Positions 27,860-38,867 are shown, counted from the stretch's first letter. The stretch: DNA of 64,000 nucleotides from Planctellipticum sp942493135 (GCA_942493135.1 OW818684.1:6634001-6698000); one strand, 5' to 3'. Program-made: numbers and translations. The notes: generated by a model from the sequence alone, not told the origin.

Positions 27860-29656
27860 ATGTCTGCCAGCGAACTGGTTCACCTGGAACTGCTGACCGA
27901 AGTCGACGGCCTGCTGAAGCGGCTGACACGCTGGGCCGGCGAATCCTCGCCGTGGGAGCCGGTCCAGCACTGCCGGGCTCTCGTCCAGCGGCTGCTGGCC
28001 CGGATTGAGCCGCTGCGGATCCGTCTCGAAGCCCCTCTCGTCGTGGCGACGTTCGGCGGAACCGGAACCGGCAAAAGTTCACTTGTGAATGCGCTCATCG
28101 GTGAAGAGAGAACTCCGGCGGGACGTCAGCGGCCGACAACGACCGAACCGGTCCTGCTGGTCCATCCCGAAACACGCCTGGAAACGTACGGCCTGCCGGT
28201 CGACGAATTGCGGGTCGTCCGATGTGACGTTCCGTTTCTGCGGGAAGTTATCCTGCTGGATTGTCCCGACCCTGACACCAGCGATGCCGAGACTCCGCAG
28301 AGCAATCTGGCACGACTTCACCGACTGCTCCCCTTCTGCGATGTGCTGCTGTATGTGACGACGCAGCAGAAGTATCGCTCGGCCCGTGTCGGGGACGAGC
28401 TGGCGGAAGCCGCGGCGGGCTGCCGACTGGTTTTCGTACAGACGCATGCCGACCGGGACTCAGACATTCGCGACGACTGGCGGACTCAGCTTGCCCCGGC
28501 CTATCGGGTGGCGGACATGTTCTTTGTCGATTCGCGCCAGGCCATCACCGAACAGCAGCAGGGACTGCGGCCGACCGGAGACTTCGGCCGGCTGATGAAT
28601 GTGCTGGTCCAGGAACTGTCGTCGTCGCAACGGGTATCAATCCGCCGGGCGAACCTGCTGGGGCTGGTCGATGCGGCTCTTAAACATTGTCGGGAGAAGC
28701 TGGCCGGGCAGGGTGCTGCCGTCGAGCGACTGGCCGGCGAACTGGCCCGGCAGAGGGAGAAGTTGATCGCCACGATGGCGAAGCAGCTTCTCGCCGAACT
28801 GGAAGCGAGCCAGGGACTGTGGGAACGTCGGCTGCTCGACAAGCTGCTGTCGCGATGGAGTCTTTCCCCCTTCAGCCTCCTCCTTCGCGTTTACCACCAG
28901 CCGGCGGCCTGGCTGTCGTCGCTCGCCCTGCTGAGGGCGCGGAGCAGCGCCCAGATGGCGCTGCTGGGATTGTGGCAGGGAGCCCAGTGGGTCCAGCGGC
29001 AGGCCGATTCGTTTGCGGGAACGACATCGGGCCTGAAAGGTCTGGGTTGGGGCGAGACCGATTTCCGCGAGGCGCAGCTCATCGTCGACGGTTACGCGCG
29101 AGATGCCGGGTTGGAACCGGAATTCCGCGCCCGGCTGGCCCGGGAATCGGCGGCGGAAGCGTCGCACCAGGTCGAAGAAGATTTTCTCCGGCAGGTCTCG
29201 GAGCGGATCGACCAGTGTCTGGAGACCGCGGCCGAACGGCATTCCCGCTGGGGCGTGAGAACCTGGTACGAGCTGCTGTGGTCGGTTCTGCCGCTATTCC
29301 TGCTCGGTATGGTCGCGAAGAACTTTTTCTACGACGCGCTGATTCTGGGCCGCGACTATCTGGATCTGCGGTTCTACCTCCCTGCCATCCTGTTCACGCT
29401 GCTGTGGTCAGGGCTGCTTCTGATGGCCTTTACCGGACGGTTGCGACGGGGGCTCAGGCGGAACATCGCCACGATCACCACAGACTTGGCCGGCAGCCGG
29501 GCGGGGAGCCGGCTGTTTCCGACCCTTGAGGCAGCCTGCCGGGATTTTCAGCGGGACAACGATGTCCTGGAGGGACTGGCCGCCAACGTGGAGTCAATCC
29601 GCGCCCGACACAGTCAATGGGGAGCGTTGGGCGGAAAGCGATTCGCGGGGTCGTAG
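27860..29656 (+). CDS. Membrane-anchored P-loop GTPase (second of a pair)
   Basis: A 598-residue protein. P-loop GGTGTGKSSLVNAL (G66-S73), a switch-like TTTEP segment, G3-like VILLDCPDPDTSD and a THADRD segment where G4 is expected. Helical middle, then two C-terminal membrane segments (about 475-495 LLWSVLPLFLLGMVAKNFF and 510-530 YLPAILFTLLWSGLLLMAF) and a cytoplasmic tail. Membrane anchoring plus a soluble-type partner upstream recalls paired dynamin-like proteins of bacteria, though this is inference. No good Shine-Dalgarno before ATG 27860. Confidence 0.75.
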   Translation: MSASELVHLELLTEVDGLLKRLTRWAGESSPWEPVQHCRALVQRLLARIEPLRIRLEAPLVVATFGGTGTGKSSLVNALIGEERTPAGRQRPTTTEPVLLVHPETRLETYGLPVDELRVVRCDVPFLREVILLDCPDPDTSDAETPQSNLARLHRLLPFCDVLLYVTTQQKYRSARVGDELAEAAAGCRLVFVQTHADRDSDIRDDWRTQLAPAYRVADMFFVDSRQAITEQQQGLRPTGDFGRLMNVLVQELSSSQRVSIRRANLLGLVDAALKHCREKLAGQGAAVERLAGELARQREKLIATMAKQLLAELEASQGLWERRLLDKLLSRWSLSPFSLLLRVYHQPAAWLSSLALLRARSSAQMALLGLWQGAQWVQRQADSFAGTTSGLKGLGWGETDFREAQLIVDGYARDAGLEPEFRARLARESAAEASHQVEEDFLRQVSERIDQCLETAAERHSRWGVRTWYELLWSVLPLFLLGMVAKNFFYDALILGRDYLDLRFYLPAILFTLLWSGLLLMAFTGRLRRGLRRNIATITTDLAGSRAGSRLFPTLEAACRDFQRDNDVLEGLAANVESIRARHSQWGALGGKRFAGS

Positions 29657-29823
29657 TCCCCGACTTGCGGACTGAAATTCCCGGTTCTCCGGGGCGCTGC
29701 TCTCGACTCCGGACGCTCGGCCCGCGACTTGTCCGTCCTTCCCTTGCCCGGCGGGCAAATTTCGGTAAACTTCGTCCAGCAACGCGAACCCGCTCCGGCG
29801 GCAGAACGTCTGCAAAACTGCAA

Positions 29824-29897
29824 GGCGGTGTAGCTCAGTCGGTTAGAGCAACGGCTTCATAAGCCGTGTGTCGTGGGTTCGAGTCCCTCCACCGCTA
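29824..29897 (+). tRNA. tRNA-Met (CAT)
   Basis: Full cloverleaf: acceptor GGCGGTG (29824-29830) with CACCGCT (29890-29896; first pair G-T), D-arm GCTC/GAGC, anticodon stem ACGGC/GCCGT around loop TTCATAA (anticodon CAT), T-loop TTCGAGT and discriminator A. CCA is not encoded. One T-T mismatch in the T stem. Features look elongator-like rather than initiator. Confidence 0.95.
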
Positions 29898-29910
29898 TTG
29901 ATTTTCTCAG

Positions 29911-29942
29911 AAACCCCTGAAAAACAGGGGTTTTCTGTTTTC
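29911..29942 (+). terminator. Intrinsic terminator after tRNA-Met
   Basis: Perfect 9-bp stem AAACCCCTG/CAGGGGTTT (29911-29919, 29925-29933) with AAAAA loop, followed by TCTGTTTT. It sits 13 bases after the tRNA. Confidence 0.85.
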
Positions 29943-30445
29943 CGGGGTGCTGCGTTTATCGGATTTATGGGCATTTCCGCAGATATTGGCTGCGAGTTCC
30001 CGGCCCACGTTTCCTTCCCCGAATCTGCGCCAGTCGTTCTTCAGATCGCGGCAGGCCACCGCACGCTATGTGCCGAGCCATTTGCAGACCGTGTGCACGG
30101 CGAATCGTCGGGTGGGGTTGGGCCATACCCGCAGATTGTCGTCGCGGGGTCTGGCGGCCTCGATTCTGGACTTCCGGTCGTCGTCAGGCTTGTTTCGAAA
30201 TACGCCCTGAAGGGGGGGGCTACGATCGCTTCGCTTCACAAGATCGCAGTGGCGATTCCCGCAGCTCTGCCCTCCAAATCGAGGCGTGGTGATCGGAGCG
30301 AGCGCGAACAAGCGGCGATCGGCAGGCGATGAATTTCGTCAGTCGGACTGTCGGACCGTTGGCTAGTGGAATCAATCATCGGGAGACTACAGGGGGGCCC
30401 CGCAGATCGCTCTACGGGGCCGCTTCGGAGTCCCTGCTTCCGAAT
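29943..30445. other. Intergenic region after the tRNA
   Basis: About 500 bp between the tRNA terminator and a leftward small gene. Short open frames have no recognisable start or homology. A hairpin with arms GGCCCCG/CGGGGCC (30397-30403, 30415-30421) lies downstream of the small gene and may end its transcript. Confidence 0.35.
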
Positions 30446-30712
30446 TCAGGGATTCAGCACCATCCGCGCCAGCCTCCCAGTCGGGTAGAGATTCAGCACG
30501 TAGCCGACCAGACGGCCCTGCCCCGGTTCGGGGACGCTGGCGATTTCCTGGCGCGTCGGAATGATCGTCGTCGGACGGTTCGCCAGCGGACGAATTTCGG
30601 CCCGCGGAGTTTGGCGGACGCGCCAACGGCGGTCCTGAGCAGACGCCTCGTCTGTCCCCGCTGAGCCCGCCATCAGGGCAACGACAAACAACAGTGCAAT
30701 TCGCGATCTCAT
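30446..30712 (-). CDS. Small secreted protein of unknown function
   Basis: An 88-residue protein with a clear signal peptide (MRSRIALLFVVALMAGSAG, cleavage near ASAQD) and a basic mature domain of about 60 residues (VGYVLNLYPTGRLARMVLNP end). GGGAGGAG lies just upstream of ATG 30712, which decides the start. No family recognised. It is divergent from the gene at 31287. Confidence 0.6.
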   Translation of the reverse strand: MRSRIALLFVVALMAGSAGTDEASAQDRRWRVRQTPRAEIRPLANRPTTIIPTRQEIASVPEPGQGRLVGYVLNLYPTGRLARMVLNP

Positions 30713-31286
30713 CAATACGCTCCTCCCATTCGATGGTTCAGTGACACGGCCCCCTCCCATCACCATCGAAACCGCGCGGCGGATCATTGAGGAGGAAATG
30801 TCCCCGCGCTCCAACTGGTTCAGGCGTCAGCACCCCGAATGCACCAGCTTCCGACACGCGCCGTCGCGTTGACGGTCGAATTGAGAGGTGGTCCGTGTCG
30901 TGCGGATTGCAACACGAATGTTTCATCGCAACAACCGTCTCGATTTGCATCTTGTGCATCGCCCGAACTCGACGTTCGTGCAAATCGCAACAAGTCAGCG
31001 GAAGTCGGTTGGTTTTGAAGGTTCGAGCTGGATGGCGCATCTGCGCCAGCTGCGTCGGATCAGCAACGTCTGGACAACCGACGCCGTGCCGGTAAGGATG
31101 CTTCCGGAATGACTGTCCGGGAGTTCCCGTCCTGTTGCCCTGCTGTTGTCCCCGGGGGGGCTAGGTGATTCTGACACTCGCCCTGCAGCATCTGGTGAGG
31201 AACGATCCGCCAGAGCGTCGTGCGGGGCGGGTAAGCGGGGTGCAGGTCAGAGTCGAGTTTCTCCACCACGGCCGGGACATCCTGTA
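30713..31286. other. Divergent intergenic region
   Basis: 574 bp between the leftward small gene and the rightward secreted protein. No convincing gene; open frames lack signal or family features. A short direct repeat, TCGCAACAA, appears twice (near 30917 and 30981). Promoters not assignable. Confidence 0.35.
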
Positions 31287-32135
31287 ATGCGAAGTCCGAA
31301 TCAATTCTTCCTGAGTTTGCTGATCGGATCGATCGGACTGATCGCCCTCGCCCAGGAACCGGCGTCAACCAGCTCAATCAGTGAGACGGCGGAACAGATC
31401 GGCGTTGCGCGGGCGAAAGCGGCGATCATCTCAATTCAAGACGTCGAGTCAGGCTCAGTCATTGAGCGAGTCGAGGATCCAGTCTTGCGATACACGGAGC
31501 CAGTTCGTGGCAATGTGGACGGGACGCTCTGGGTGTGGGGTCGCAAAGGACGGCCTGCAGCGGTCTTGGAGTTGATTCGAAATGGCAACCCGAAGTCTGA
31601 TTTGCGCCAGGATTGGTTCTGTTTTCACGCGACGACCGACCGGACCATCAAGTTGACCGCCGAATCGGGGCAAATATGGACTCCCCGGTCGAGCGACCTC
31701 GCGTTTCAAACGTTGCCGCGCGCTCCGGTTCCCGCGGAGAGCCCGGCGGCTCGGATGGGGCAGATGAAACAATTCATGCGGCGATTTTCCGCTCATGAGT
31801 TCTACACGAGCGGAAGAGTGGAGCTGCGAGTGCTCCCATCCGCCGTCCATCGGTACGATGATCGAGAACGCGGGCTGATCGACGGAGCAATCTTCGTCTT
31901 TGCGGAAGGGACGCATCCCGAAGCCACGCTCTTTCTCGAAGCGGTCCAGTCGACCGACGAGGCGAAGCCGATCTGGCAATTCGCCATTGGACGTTCCGGA
32001 GCCGCCGAGATGGTGATGTTCTACGACGACAGCAAGGTCCATCACTTGCCGCAAATCGAGACTTTTCCGCCCCCGACGAGCTCCTATTGGCGAATGCTGA
32101 TGACGGCTGTGGACAAGACGGCTGTGGACAAATAG
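31287..32135 (+). CDS. Secreted protein of unknown function (paralogue pair, left member)
   Basis: A 282-residue protein with signal peptide (FFLSLLIGSIGLIALAQEP). No named domain recognised. It is clearly related to the convergent gene at 32317: both have VLRYTEPVR / VLQYSNPVR, then a LW-x-x-G-RP-A segment, an L-R-LP stretch, and LIDGAIFVF / VIDGALFAF near the C-terminus. The start is ATG 31287; an in-frame ATG at 31146 would place 47 residues before the signal. The gene ends in a tandem 15-bp duplication (AVDKTAVDK). Confidence 0.65.
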   Translation: MRSPNQFFLSLLIGSIGLIALAQEPASTSSISETAEQIGVARAKAAIISIQDVESGSVIERVEDPVLRYTEPVRGNVDGTLWVWGRKGRPAAVLELIRNGNPKSDLRQDWFCFHATTDRTIKLTAESGQIWTPRSSDLAFQTLPRAPVPAESPAARMGQMKQFMRRFSAHEFYTSGRVELRVLPSAVHRYDDRERGLIDGAIFVFAEGTHPEATLFLEAVQSTDEAKPIWQFAIGRSGAAEMVMFYDDSKVHHLPQIETFPPPTSSYWRMLMTAVDKTAVDK

Positions 32136-32316
32136 CGTAATTCGGTCGACAGCGCGAAATTCACAGAGAAGGACCGGCATGGCGCAATCTCGCTCAAGGC
32201 GAAGGGGAATCGGCCCGGCTGGCGCTGCCGCTTCTGGCGGCGAGTCATCCCGAGATTGCGGCAACGCTCGCCGGCATGCAAGTCCGGGCAGCTTGGCAGA
32301 TTTCTTCAGAGCGCTG
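32136..32316 (+). other. Short gap with a coding-like fragment
   Basis: Between the convergent paralogues, a + strand frame without ATG reads ESARLALPLLAASHPEIAAT and onward to AAWQISSE (about 32190-32310). It has coding-like composition and may be the remnant of a gene end. No start, no family assigned. Confidence 0.2.
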
Positions 32317-33183
32317 TTACTCCAACTCGTCGCGCCGCCCGACGCCCAAATAGAGGAAGTAAGGACGGTTTCCCACATAGTCATCTGCTTTGGCGCAGCT
32401 CCACATTTCCTGCTCACCCTTCATCAGTTTCAGCGGGCGATTTGTGAAGCGGGCGGCAGCGTAGTTCCAGATCGGTCCGTCTGCAGCTTCACGCAGTTCG
32501 ATCAGCAGCAGGCACTCCGGATCGGTCGCGAGGACGAATGCAAACAGAGCCCCGTCGATGACGCCTGCGGATTCGCTGGAATAACGCATCAGCGGCTGAG
32601 GAAGAAGCCGCAGGTCGCTGGCGACTTCGACGTCGCTCACCGTGATGCTGGCGGAGAACCCGGCGGCCAGTTGCCGCATCTGTCGCAGACGTTGCGTGGC
32701 GGTCTTTCCAGGGGCCGGAGCGTCCGTGACGGGGCGCAGCGTGATGCCGGGTTCATTCGCCTTCCAGTCAGGAACCGTCCCTTTGCGGCCGATCCGACGG
32801 GCGTGTCGGGATTCGAGCGGGGCGAGTGACAGCGATTGAAACTCGTGCGACATCGCGCGCTGTCGCGCGTCCTTCGGGTCGACGCTGGACCACATGGACC
32901 CGATCGCTTCCGGACGCCCGTCGAGCGTCCAGAGATAGACCGCGCCGTGCTGGTCCGTGGGACGGACCGGATTCGAGTATTGCAGCACGGGGAGCGCATG
33001 CAGCGTGAGCTTCGCGGCGTCAGTACGTCCCAGCGACAGCTCATACGCGGCGGCCTCGCGGGAGTAGATCTCCACCCATTGCTTCAAGGCGTTCCCTTCC
33101 GCGGACTTCACTCCGTCGGAAGCCGGTTCTGCGCCGACCTGGCTCAGCAGGATGACAAGCGGGATTGCGAAGGCCGTGGTCAT
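32317..33183 (-). CDS. Secreted protein of unknown function (paralogue pair, right member)
   Basis: A 288-residue protein with a short signal peptide (AFAIPLVILLSQVGAEP). Paralogue of the gene at 31287, facing it tail to tail; shared blocks are listed there. The conserved core (a LW-x-x-G-RPEA strand, GPIWNYAAARF, CLLLIELRE) suggests a beta-rich domain. No catalytic motif is visible. Function unknown. Confidence 0.65.
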   Translation of the reverse strand: MTTAFAIPLVILLSQVGAEPASDGVKSAEGNALKQWVEIYSREAAAYELSLGRTDAAKLTLHALPVLQYSNPVRPTDQHGAVYLWTLDGRPEAIGSMWSSVDPKDARQRAMSHEFQSLSLAPLESRHARRIGRKGTVPDWKANEPGITLRPVTDAPAPGKTATQRLRQMRQLAAGFSASITVSDVEVASDLRLLPQPLMRYSSESAGVIDGALFAFVLATDPECLLLIELREAADGPIWNYAAARFTNRPLKLMKGEQEMWSCAKADDYVGNRPYFLYLGVGRRDELE

Positions 33184-33456
33184 GGCAGCTCTCCAGTTGA
33201 ATTTGTGAGTCGAGAGGGCGTGTTCGCGCGACGCGCCTTCGGTGTATGAATCGCCACTGAATTCTGCGCGGATCGAGGAATGCGATCAATCCCGAAACGG
33301 GCGCGACTTCCCGGCTCCCCGCTTCGCCGAATTGCTTTGCCACCGTTCCCCGCGTACCATCCTGAGACCTGCTGGCCGCACGTTCTGTTCAGTGCGGCGG
33401 CGACCTCGTTTTGCCGGCGTGGACCGGCGTTGGCCTCGTTCTCCCGAAAGACTGCT

Positions 33457-34755
<1,299 letters not shown>

Positions 34756-34767
34756 ATTCGTTGATGG

Positions 34768-34836
34768 TCGATCGTTGATGGTCTATGGCCGGACGGACGC
34801 AGGGCTGCGGTCACCTGCATTCCATCAACGATCGAC
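34768..34836. repeat. Inverted repeat downstream of metY
   Basis: GTCGATCGTTGATGG (34768-34782) and its perfect complement CCATCAACGATCGAC (34822-34836), 15-bp arms. The left part sits in a TTGATGG direct repeat. Confidence 0.6.
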
Positions 34837-34856
34837 GATTCTCGCTCAACGTCAAC

Positions 34857-34889
34857 ACAAGCCGGGCTTTCTGCCCGGCTTGTTCCTTT
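34857..34889 (+). terminator. Intrinsic terminator after metY
   Basis: Perfect 11-bp stem ACAAGCCGGGC/GCCCGGCTTGT (34857-34867, 34873-34883), loop TTTCT, followed by TCCTTT. Confidence 0.75.
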
Positions 34890-35062
34890 CCCAGATTCTG
34901 CAGTTTGCGCCCTGTGCAGAACCGCTATTCTGTGCGCCGGGGATTGCGAGATTGGCTGTAACGCCCGTCCGGTTTACGCCGATTTCGAAGAGTGGAACGC
35001 TGTGCCGAAGGCCGTGAAACGCATTTAGTGTTTCACGGATGACGGCGTCGATTACCGGAAGC

Positions 35063-35130
35063 GTGCCACGGGTGGCTCGTCCGCCCGTGTCCGCGCTGCA
35101 AAATCGCTGGCGGCCAGCCGCCAGTGGCAC
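35063..35130. repeat. Compound palindromic repeat, family H
   Basis: GTGCCACGGGTGGCTCG then CCGCCCGTG, followed by TGGCGGCCAGCCGCCA and GTGGCAC; the outer GTGCCAC/GTGGCAC ends are complementary. It lies just upstream of the AsmA-like gene. Confidence 0.6.
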
Positions 35131-35182
35131 GCGATTGGAATGCGTGTTGCGGGAAACGTCAGAGCCGGAAGGAGTCGGGACC

Positions 35183-38100
35183 ATGACGAAGACAGAGACC
35201 TCCGCCGAAGCGCCGCAAGCTGCCAGGCTGCCGGTCCGTCGCCGCCGCTGGCTTCGCTGGCTGCTCATTCCGCTAGCTCTGGTTGCGGGGATCGGGTGGT
35301 TCGCACCAACCATCGTCGGGCAGACGGAACTGCGGCAACGGATCCCTGGGATCCTGTTTCCGTTCTTCAAGGGGGAGATTCAGCTCGGGGAAACGTCACT
35401 CGGCTGGCTGTCGCCGGTCGTCGTCCGCAATGCCGTCGCCCGCGATCCCGATGGTCAGGTGCTGGCCGAGATCCCGGAAATCGTCGTCGATCAGCCCCTC
35501 TGGAAGCTCGCTGCCGATTCACTCCATCTGGGGACGATCCGGCTGACCGGGATGACGGTCTACGATCGGATTCGGGCTGACGGTTCGAATGTCGAAGACG
35601 CCGGGTGGGACTTCTGGAACTCGCCAGTCACCGGGCCGCTGCCGCAGTTTGTGCTCGAACTCCGCGACACGAAGGTTCACTTTGACAACACCGTCACTCA
35701 GGACAAGTCGCAAGTCGACGGACTGCAGGTCAGCCTGACATTCGATGGCAAGATGGCGACGCAGGCTCAGGTCGGCATCCGTCCCGCGGGCGCCACGGCG
35801 GATCAGGTGGCGCTGGCCTTCGCGACTCAACCGGCAGACAGCGAGCATCTGCCGATGGCCGTCTCAATCGACGCCATGAACTGGTCGCTGGCCCCCTTGC
35901 GGCCGATCCTGCAGCGCGTGGCTCCCGAATTCGTGGCCGACGGAATTATCACATCGCAGATCAAAGTCGGCGCAGACCTCGACGGCAAGACGCCGACGGT
36001 CCTTGTCGACGGTCGGCTGACGTTCGGGCAGATTCATGTCGCGGGTGTGCCGGGCATGGCGGGCGATGCCGTCCGCCTGGAGAGCTTCGAACTCGGCGGA
36101 TCGATCCACTGGCGCGACCAGCGTCTGGCTGTGACGCAGGGTCGGCTGGGTTGCGACGTCGGAGAAATCACCGTGAGCGGCAGCTTTCCGCTCCATGGAG
36201 CGAACTCCGGCTCGCTGACCGAATTCCTGCGGACCGTCGCCAGCGAAGAAGACTATACGGTCGGCGGACGGCTCGATCTGGCACGCCTGGCGGCGCTGCT
36301 GCCGCAGACCCTGCAAATCCGGGACGACACGCAGATCACGGCGGGGACGCTGCTGGTGCAGCTCACCAGTCGCGAGGAGCAATCCCGCCGCGAATGGACG
36401 GGACGGGCCGCGATCGCCGGGCTGGAAGCTCAGCAGGCGGGGCGGCCCCTGACTTGGGACAGCCCGGTCGAAGCGAAATTCGCGGCGCACCTGGCGGGAA
36501 CCGAAGTCGTGTTCGATCGGCTCGCCTGCCAGTCGGACTTCTTCATGGCCGACGGAAAAGGCTCTCTGTCAGATGCCACCATCGACGCCCAGTGCAATCT
36601 GGACCGGCTGGCGCAGGAGCTGGCACGTTTCGTCGATCTCGGCGAACGGAAACTCACCGGTCGCGCCCAGCTCAACGGCCGAATTCGGCGAATGGAAGGC
36701 GATCAGATTGCAGTCACCGGTCTGCTCACACTGCAGCAGATGCAGGTGGGCCTGAATCCGGCGCAGATCTGGTCCGAACCGGAGTTGACCGTCGATCTGA
36801 AGGCCGACGGCCAGACTGTCGCGGGTGTCCCGCTGGCCGAAATCACGACGGCACGAGTCACGGTGAAAGCCGGGGACGATCTCGCCGTCGCAGAGTTGAC
36901 TGCTCCCTGGAACCGGACTCTGACCGACGCGGAGATTGCCGGCCGGGCAGGGCTGCGCGGCGACCTGACCCGTTGGCAGAAACGGGTCAGGCCGTGGCTG
37001 GACCTGGGAGCGTGGGAGCTTGCGGGCTCGATTCAATCGATGTGCGAGCTCCGCGTCGCGAAAGACACGATTCATGTCAGCCAGGCCGACGTGCTGCTGG
37101 AACAGCTCTACGCCCAGTCGCCCGGCTGGCTGATCAGCGATCCGCAGATCCGACTCAAGACGGCGGGCGACTGGTCGCATACGGACCAGCGCTGGCAGGC
37201 AAAATCGACGTCGCTCGTGGGAACCACGTTTCGCAGCGAACTGCTCGACTGCGACGTTGCACTCAGCGGATCGGAGTCCCCACGTATGACGGGCAAACTC
37301 ACCTATCAGGCCGACCTCGGGGCTCTCTCACGCTGGCAGGTCGTCGCCGCCGGCGAACCGGTCTACGCCGCCCAGGGGCTTCTTGCGGGGACCGCCGATG
37401 TGAAGACTGAAGCCGGCGTGATCACCGCGAACTGGCAGACCGACGTCGATAAGTTGATCGTCATGTCGGCAGCGTCTGTCGGGACTGGAATCAGCCGGAC
37501 GCCTCAGCGAGCGACGTGGGAGCAGCTCTGGACGGAACCCAAACTGCAACTCAGCGGATCCGCAAAGTATCTGACGGCGGAGGACCGGCTGGAGCTCGCT
37601 CAGGCCGGCGGCAAAGTCGATGGCCTGGCGCTGTCCGCATCCGGAACCATCGAACACTTGCAGTCCGCGGCCCATGCGAAATTGAGCGGTCAGCTCGACT
37701 ACGACTGGTCCCGCCTGTCGCCGCGGCTCGGGCCATCTGTCACGAAACAGTTCAAGATCGACGGAGCAGGACAACAGGCGTTTTCGTTCGAAGGGACGCT
37801 GGTGAGTGCCGCGACGCCGGGTTCGGGAAAGATCCCTGCGGCGACCGTCAGCCTGTCGACTTCGCCGACAGCAAGCTTGCCTGCGATCGGTCCCGACTGG
37901 CAGGGGAGGGCGGCTGTCGGCTGGAACAGCGCGCAGGTCTACGCTTTGCCGGTCGGTGCGGGAACCATCTCGGTCGATCTGGTGAGCGGGATCTGCCGCT
38001 TCGGCATGCAGGACATTCCCGTCGCGGAGGGGCATGTGCGGGCGCAACCGGTCGTGCGGTTCGATCGCACTCCAAGCCTGCTGACCCTTGGCGAAGGCCG

Positions 38101-38800
38101 GGTGATCGACCAGGTGCGGGCGTCCCCCGAACTGTGCGCGACATGGATGAAGTACGTCGGCCCGATGCTCGCGGACGCCGCGGTCGTCGACGGCCGTTTC
38201 TCCCTCGATCTGACCGGCGCGACCGTTCCGCTTGACGCCCTCCGGGCCGGCGACGTGGCTGGCGCGCTGCAGATCCATGGCGTCGACGTCCGTCCTGGCC
38301 CGCTAGCGCTGCGTTACACGGAAGTCGTGCAGCAGGTCAAAGGTCTGATCCAGGGGAAGCCGCTTGGCGCCGCCTCGGCCGACAAGGTCTGGATCAAGCT
38401 CGCCGAGCAGACTGTTCCATTCCGTGTGATCGAGGGGCGTGTCCATCACCAGCAGCTCGTGATGCGGGTCGGCGAATACACGATTCGCACGCAGGGTTCG
38501 GTGGGGTTCGATGAAACCATCGACTTGGTCGCAGAGATCCCCATCGAAGACGACTGGATCGCCGGCAAGAAGTACCTGGCCGGATTGAAGGGGCAATCGG
38601 TCCGCATTCCGGTGCGGGGCTATGTCAACCGCCCCCAGCTCGACAGTCAGGCCATCGTCGAACTGGGCCGGATGATTGCATCGTCGACGGCAGGCTCGCT
38701 GTTGAACGACAAGCTCGGAGGGGCCGAGGAGAGACTCCAGAAGGCGCTGGAAGACAAGCTTGGCAAGGGCCTGGACCGGTTGCTGCCAAGGCCACGGTAG
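35183..38800 (+). CDS. AsmA/TamB-like large membrane-anchored protein
   Basis: A 1205-residue protein with a basic N-terminus (RRRRWLRWLL) and one membrane segment (about residues 23-42), followed by a very long beta-rich periplasmic part built of repeated short strands (for example LHLGTIRLTGMTVYD) and a C-terminal AsmA-like end (GSVGFDETIDLVAEIPI, then IPVRGYVNRPQLD). This is the pattern of the AsmA/TamB bridge-like proteins linked in other Gram-negatives to lipid transport or outer-membrane assembly. ATG 35183 follows AAGGAG; an ATG at 35039 lies upstream within the repeat region. No bam or tam genes are adjacent. Confidence 0.75.
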   Translation: MTKTETSAEAPQAARLPVRRRRWLRWLLIPLALVAGIGWFAPTIVGQTELRQRIPGILFPFFKGEIQLGETSLGWLSPVVVRNAVARDPDGQVLAEIPEIVVDQPLWKLAADSLHLGTIRLTGMTVYDRIRADGSNVEDAGWDFWNSPVTGPLPQFVLELRDTKVHFDNTVTQDKSQVDGLQVSLTFDGKMATQAQVGIRPAGATADQVALAFATQPADSEHLPMAVSIDAMNWSLAPLRPILQRVAPEFVADGIITSQIKVGADLDGKTPTVLVDGRLTFGQIHVAGVPGMAGDAVRLESFELGGSIHWRDQRLAVTQGRLGCDVGEITVSGSFPLHGANSGSLTEFLRTVASEEDYTVGGRLDLARLAALLPQTLQIRDDTQITAGTLLVQLTSREEQSRREWTGRAAIAGLEAQQAGRPLTWDSPVEAKFAAHLAGTEVVFDRLACQSDFFMADGKGSLSDATIDAQCNLDRLAQELARFVDLGERKLTGRAQLNGRIRRMEGDQIAVTGLLTLQQMQVGLNPAQIWSEPELTVDLKADGQTVAGVPLAEITTARVTVKAGDDLAVAELTAPWNRTLTDAEIAGRAGLRGDLTRWQKRVRPWLDLGAWELAGSIQSMCELRVAKDTIHVSQADVLLEQLYAQSPGWLISDPQIRLKTAGDWSHTDQRWQAKSTSLVGTTFRSELLDCDVALSGSESPRMTGKLTYQADLGALSRWQVVAAGEPVYAAQGLLAGTADVKTEAGVITANWQTDVDKLIVMSAASVGTGISRTPQRATWEQLWTEPKLQLSGSAKYLTAEDRLELAQAGGKVDGLALSASGTIEHLQSAAHAKLSGQLDYDWSRLSPRLGPSVTKQFKIDGAGQQAFSFEGTLVSAATPGSGKIPAATVSLSTSPTASLPAIGPDWQGRAAVGWNSAQVYALPVGAGTISVDLVSGICRFGMQDIPVAEGHVRAQPVVRFDRTPSLLTLGEGRVIDQVRASPELCATWMKYVGPMLADAAVVDGRFSLDLTGATVPLDALRAGDVAGALQIHGVDVRPGPLALRYTEVVQQVKGLIQGKPLGAASADKVWIKLAEQTVPFRVIEGRVHHQQLVMRVGEYTIRTQGSVGFDETIDLVAEIPIEDDWIAGKKYLAGLKGQSVRIPVRGYVNRPQLDSQAIVELGRMIASSTAGSLLNDKLGGAEERLQKALEDKLGKGLDRLLPRPR

Positions 38801-38867
38801 TTCAATTCCGAAATTTGAAGCACGAAATCCGAAAAGAACTCCAAGCAGCAAGCAGCAAGATCGATTT

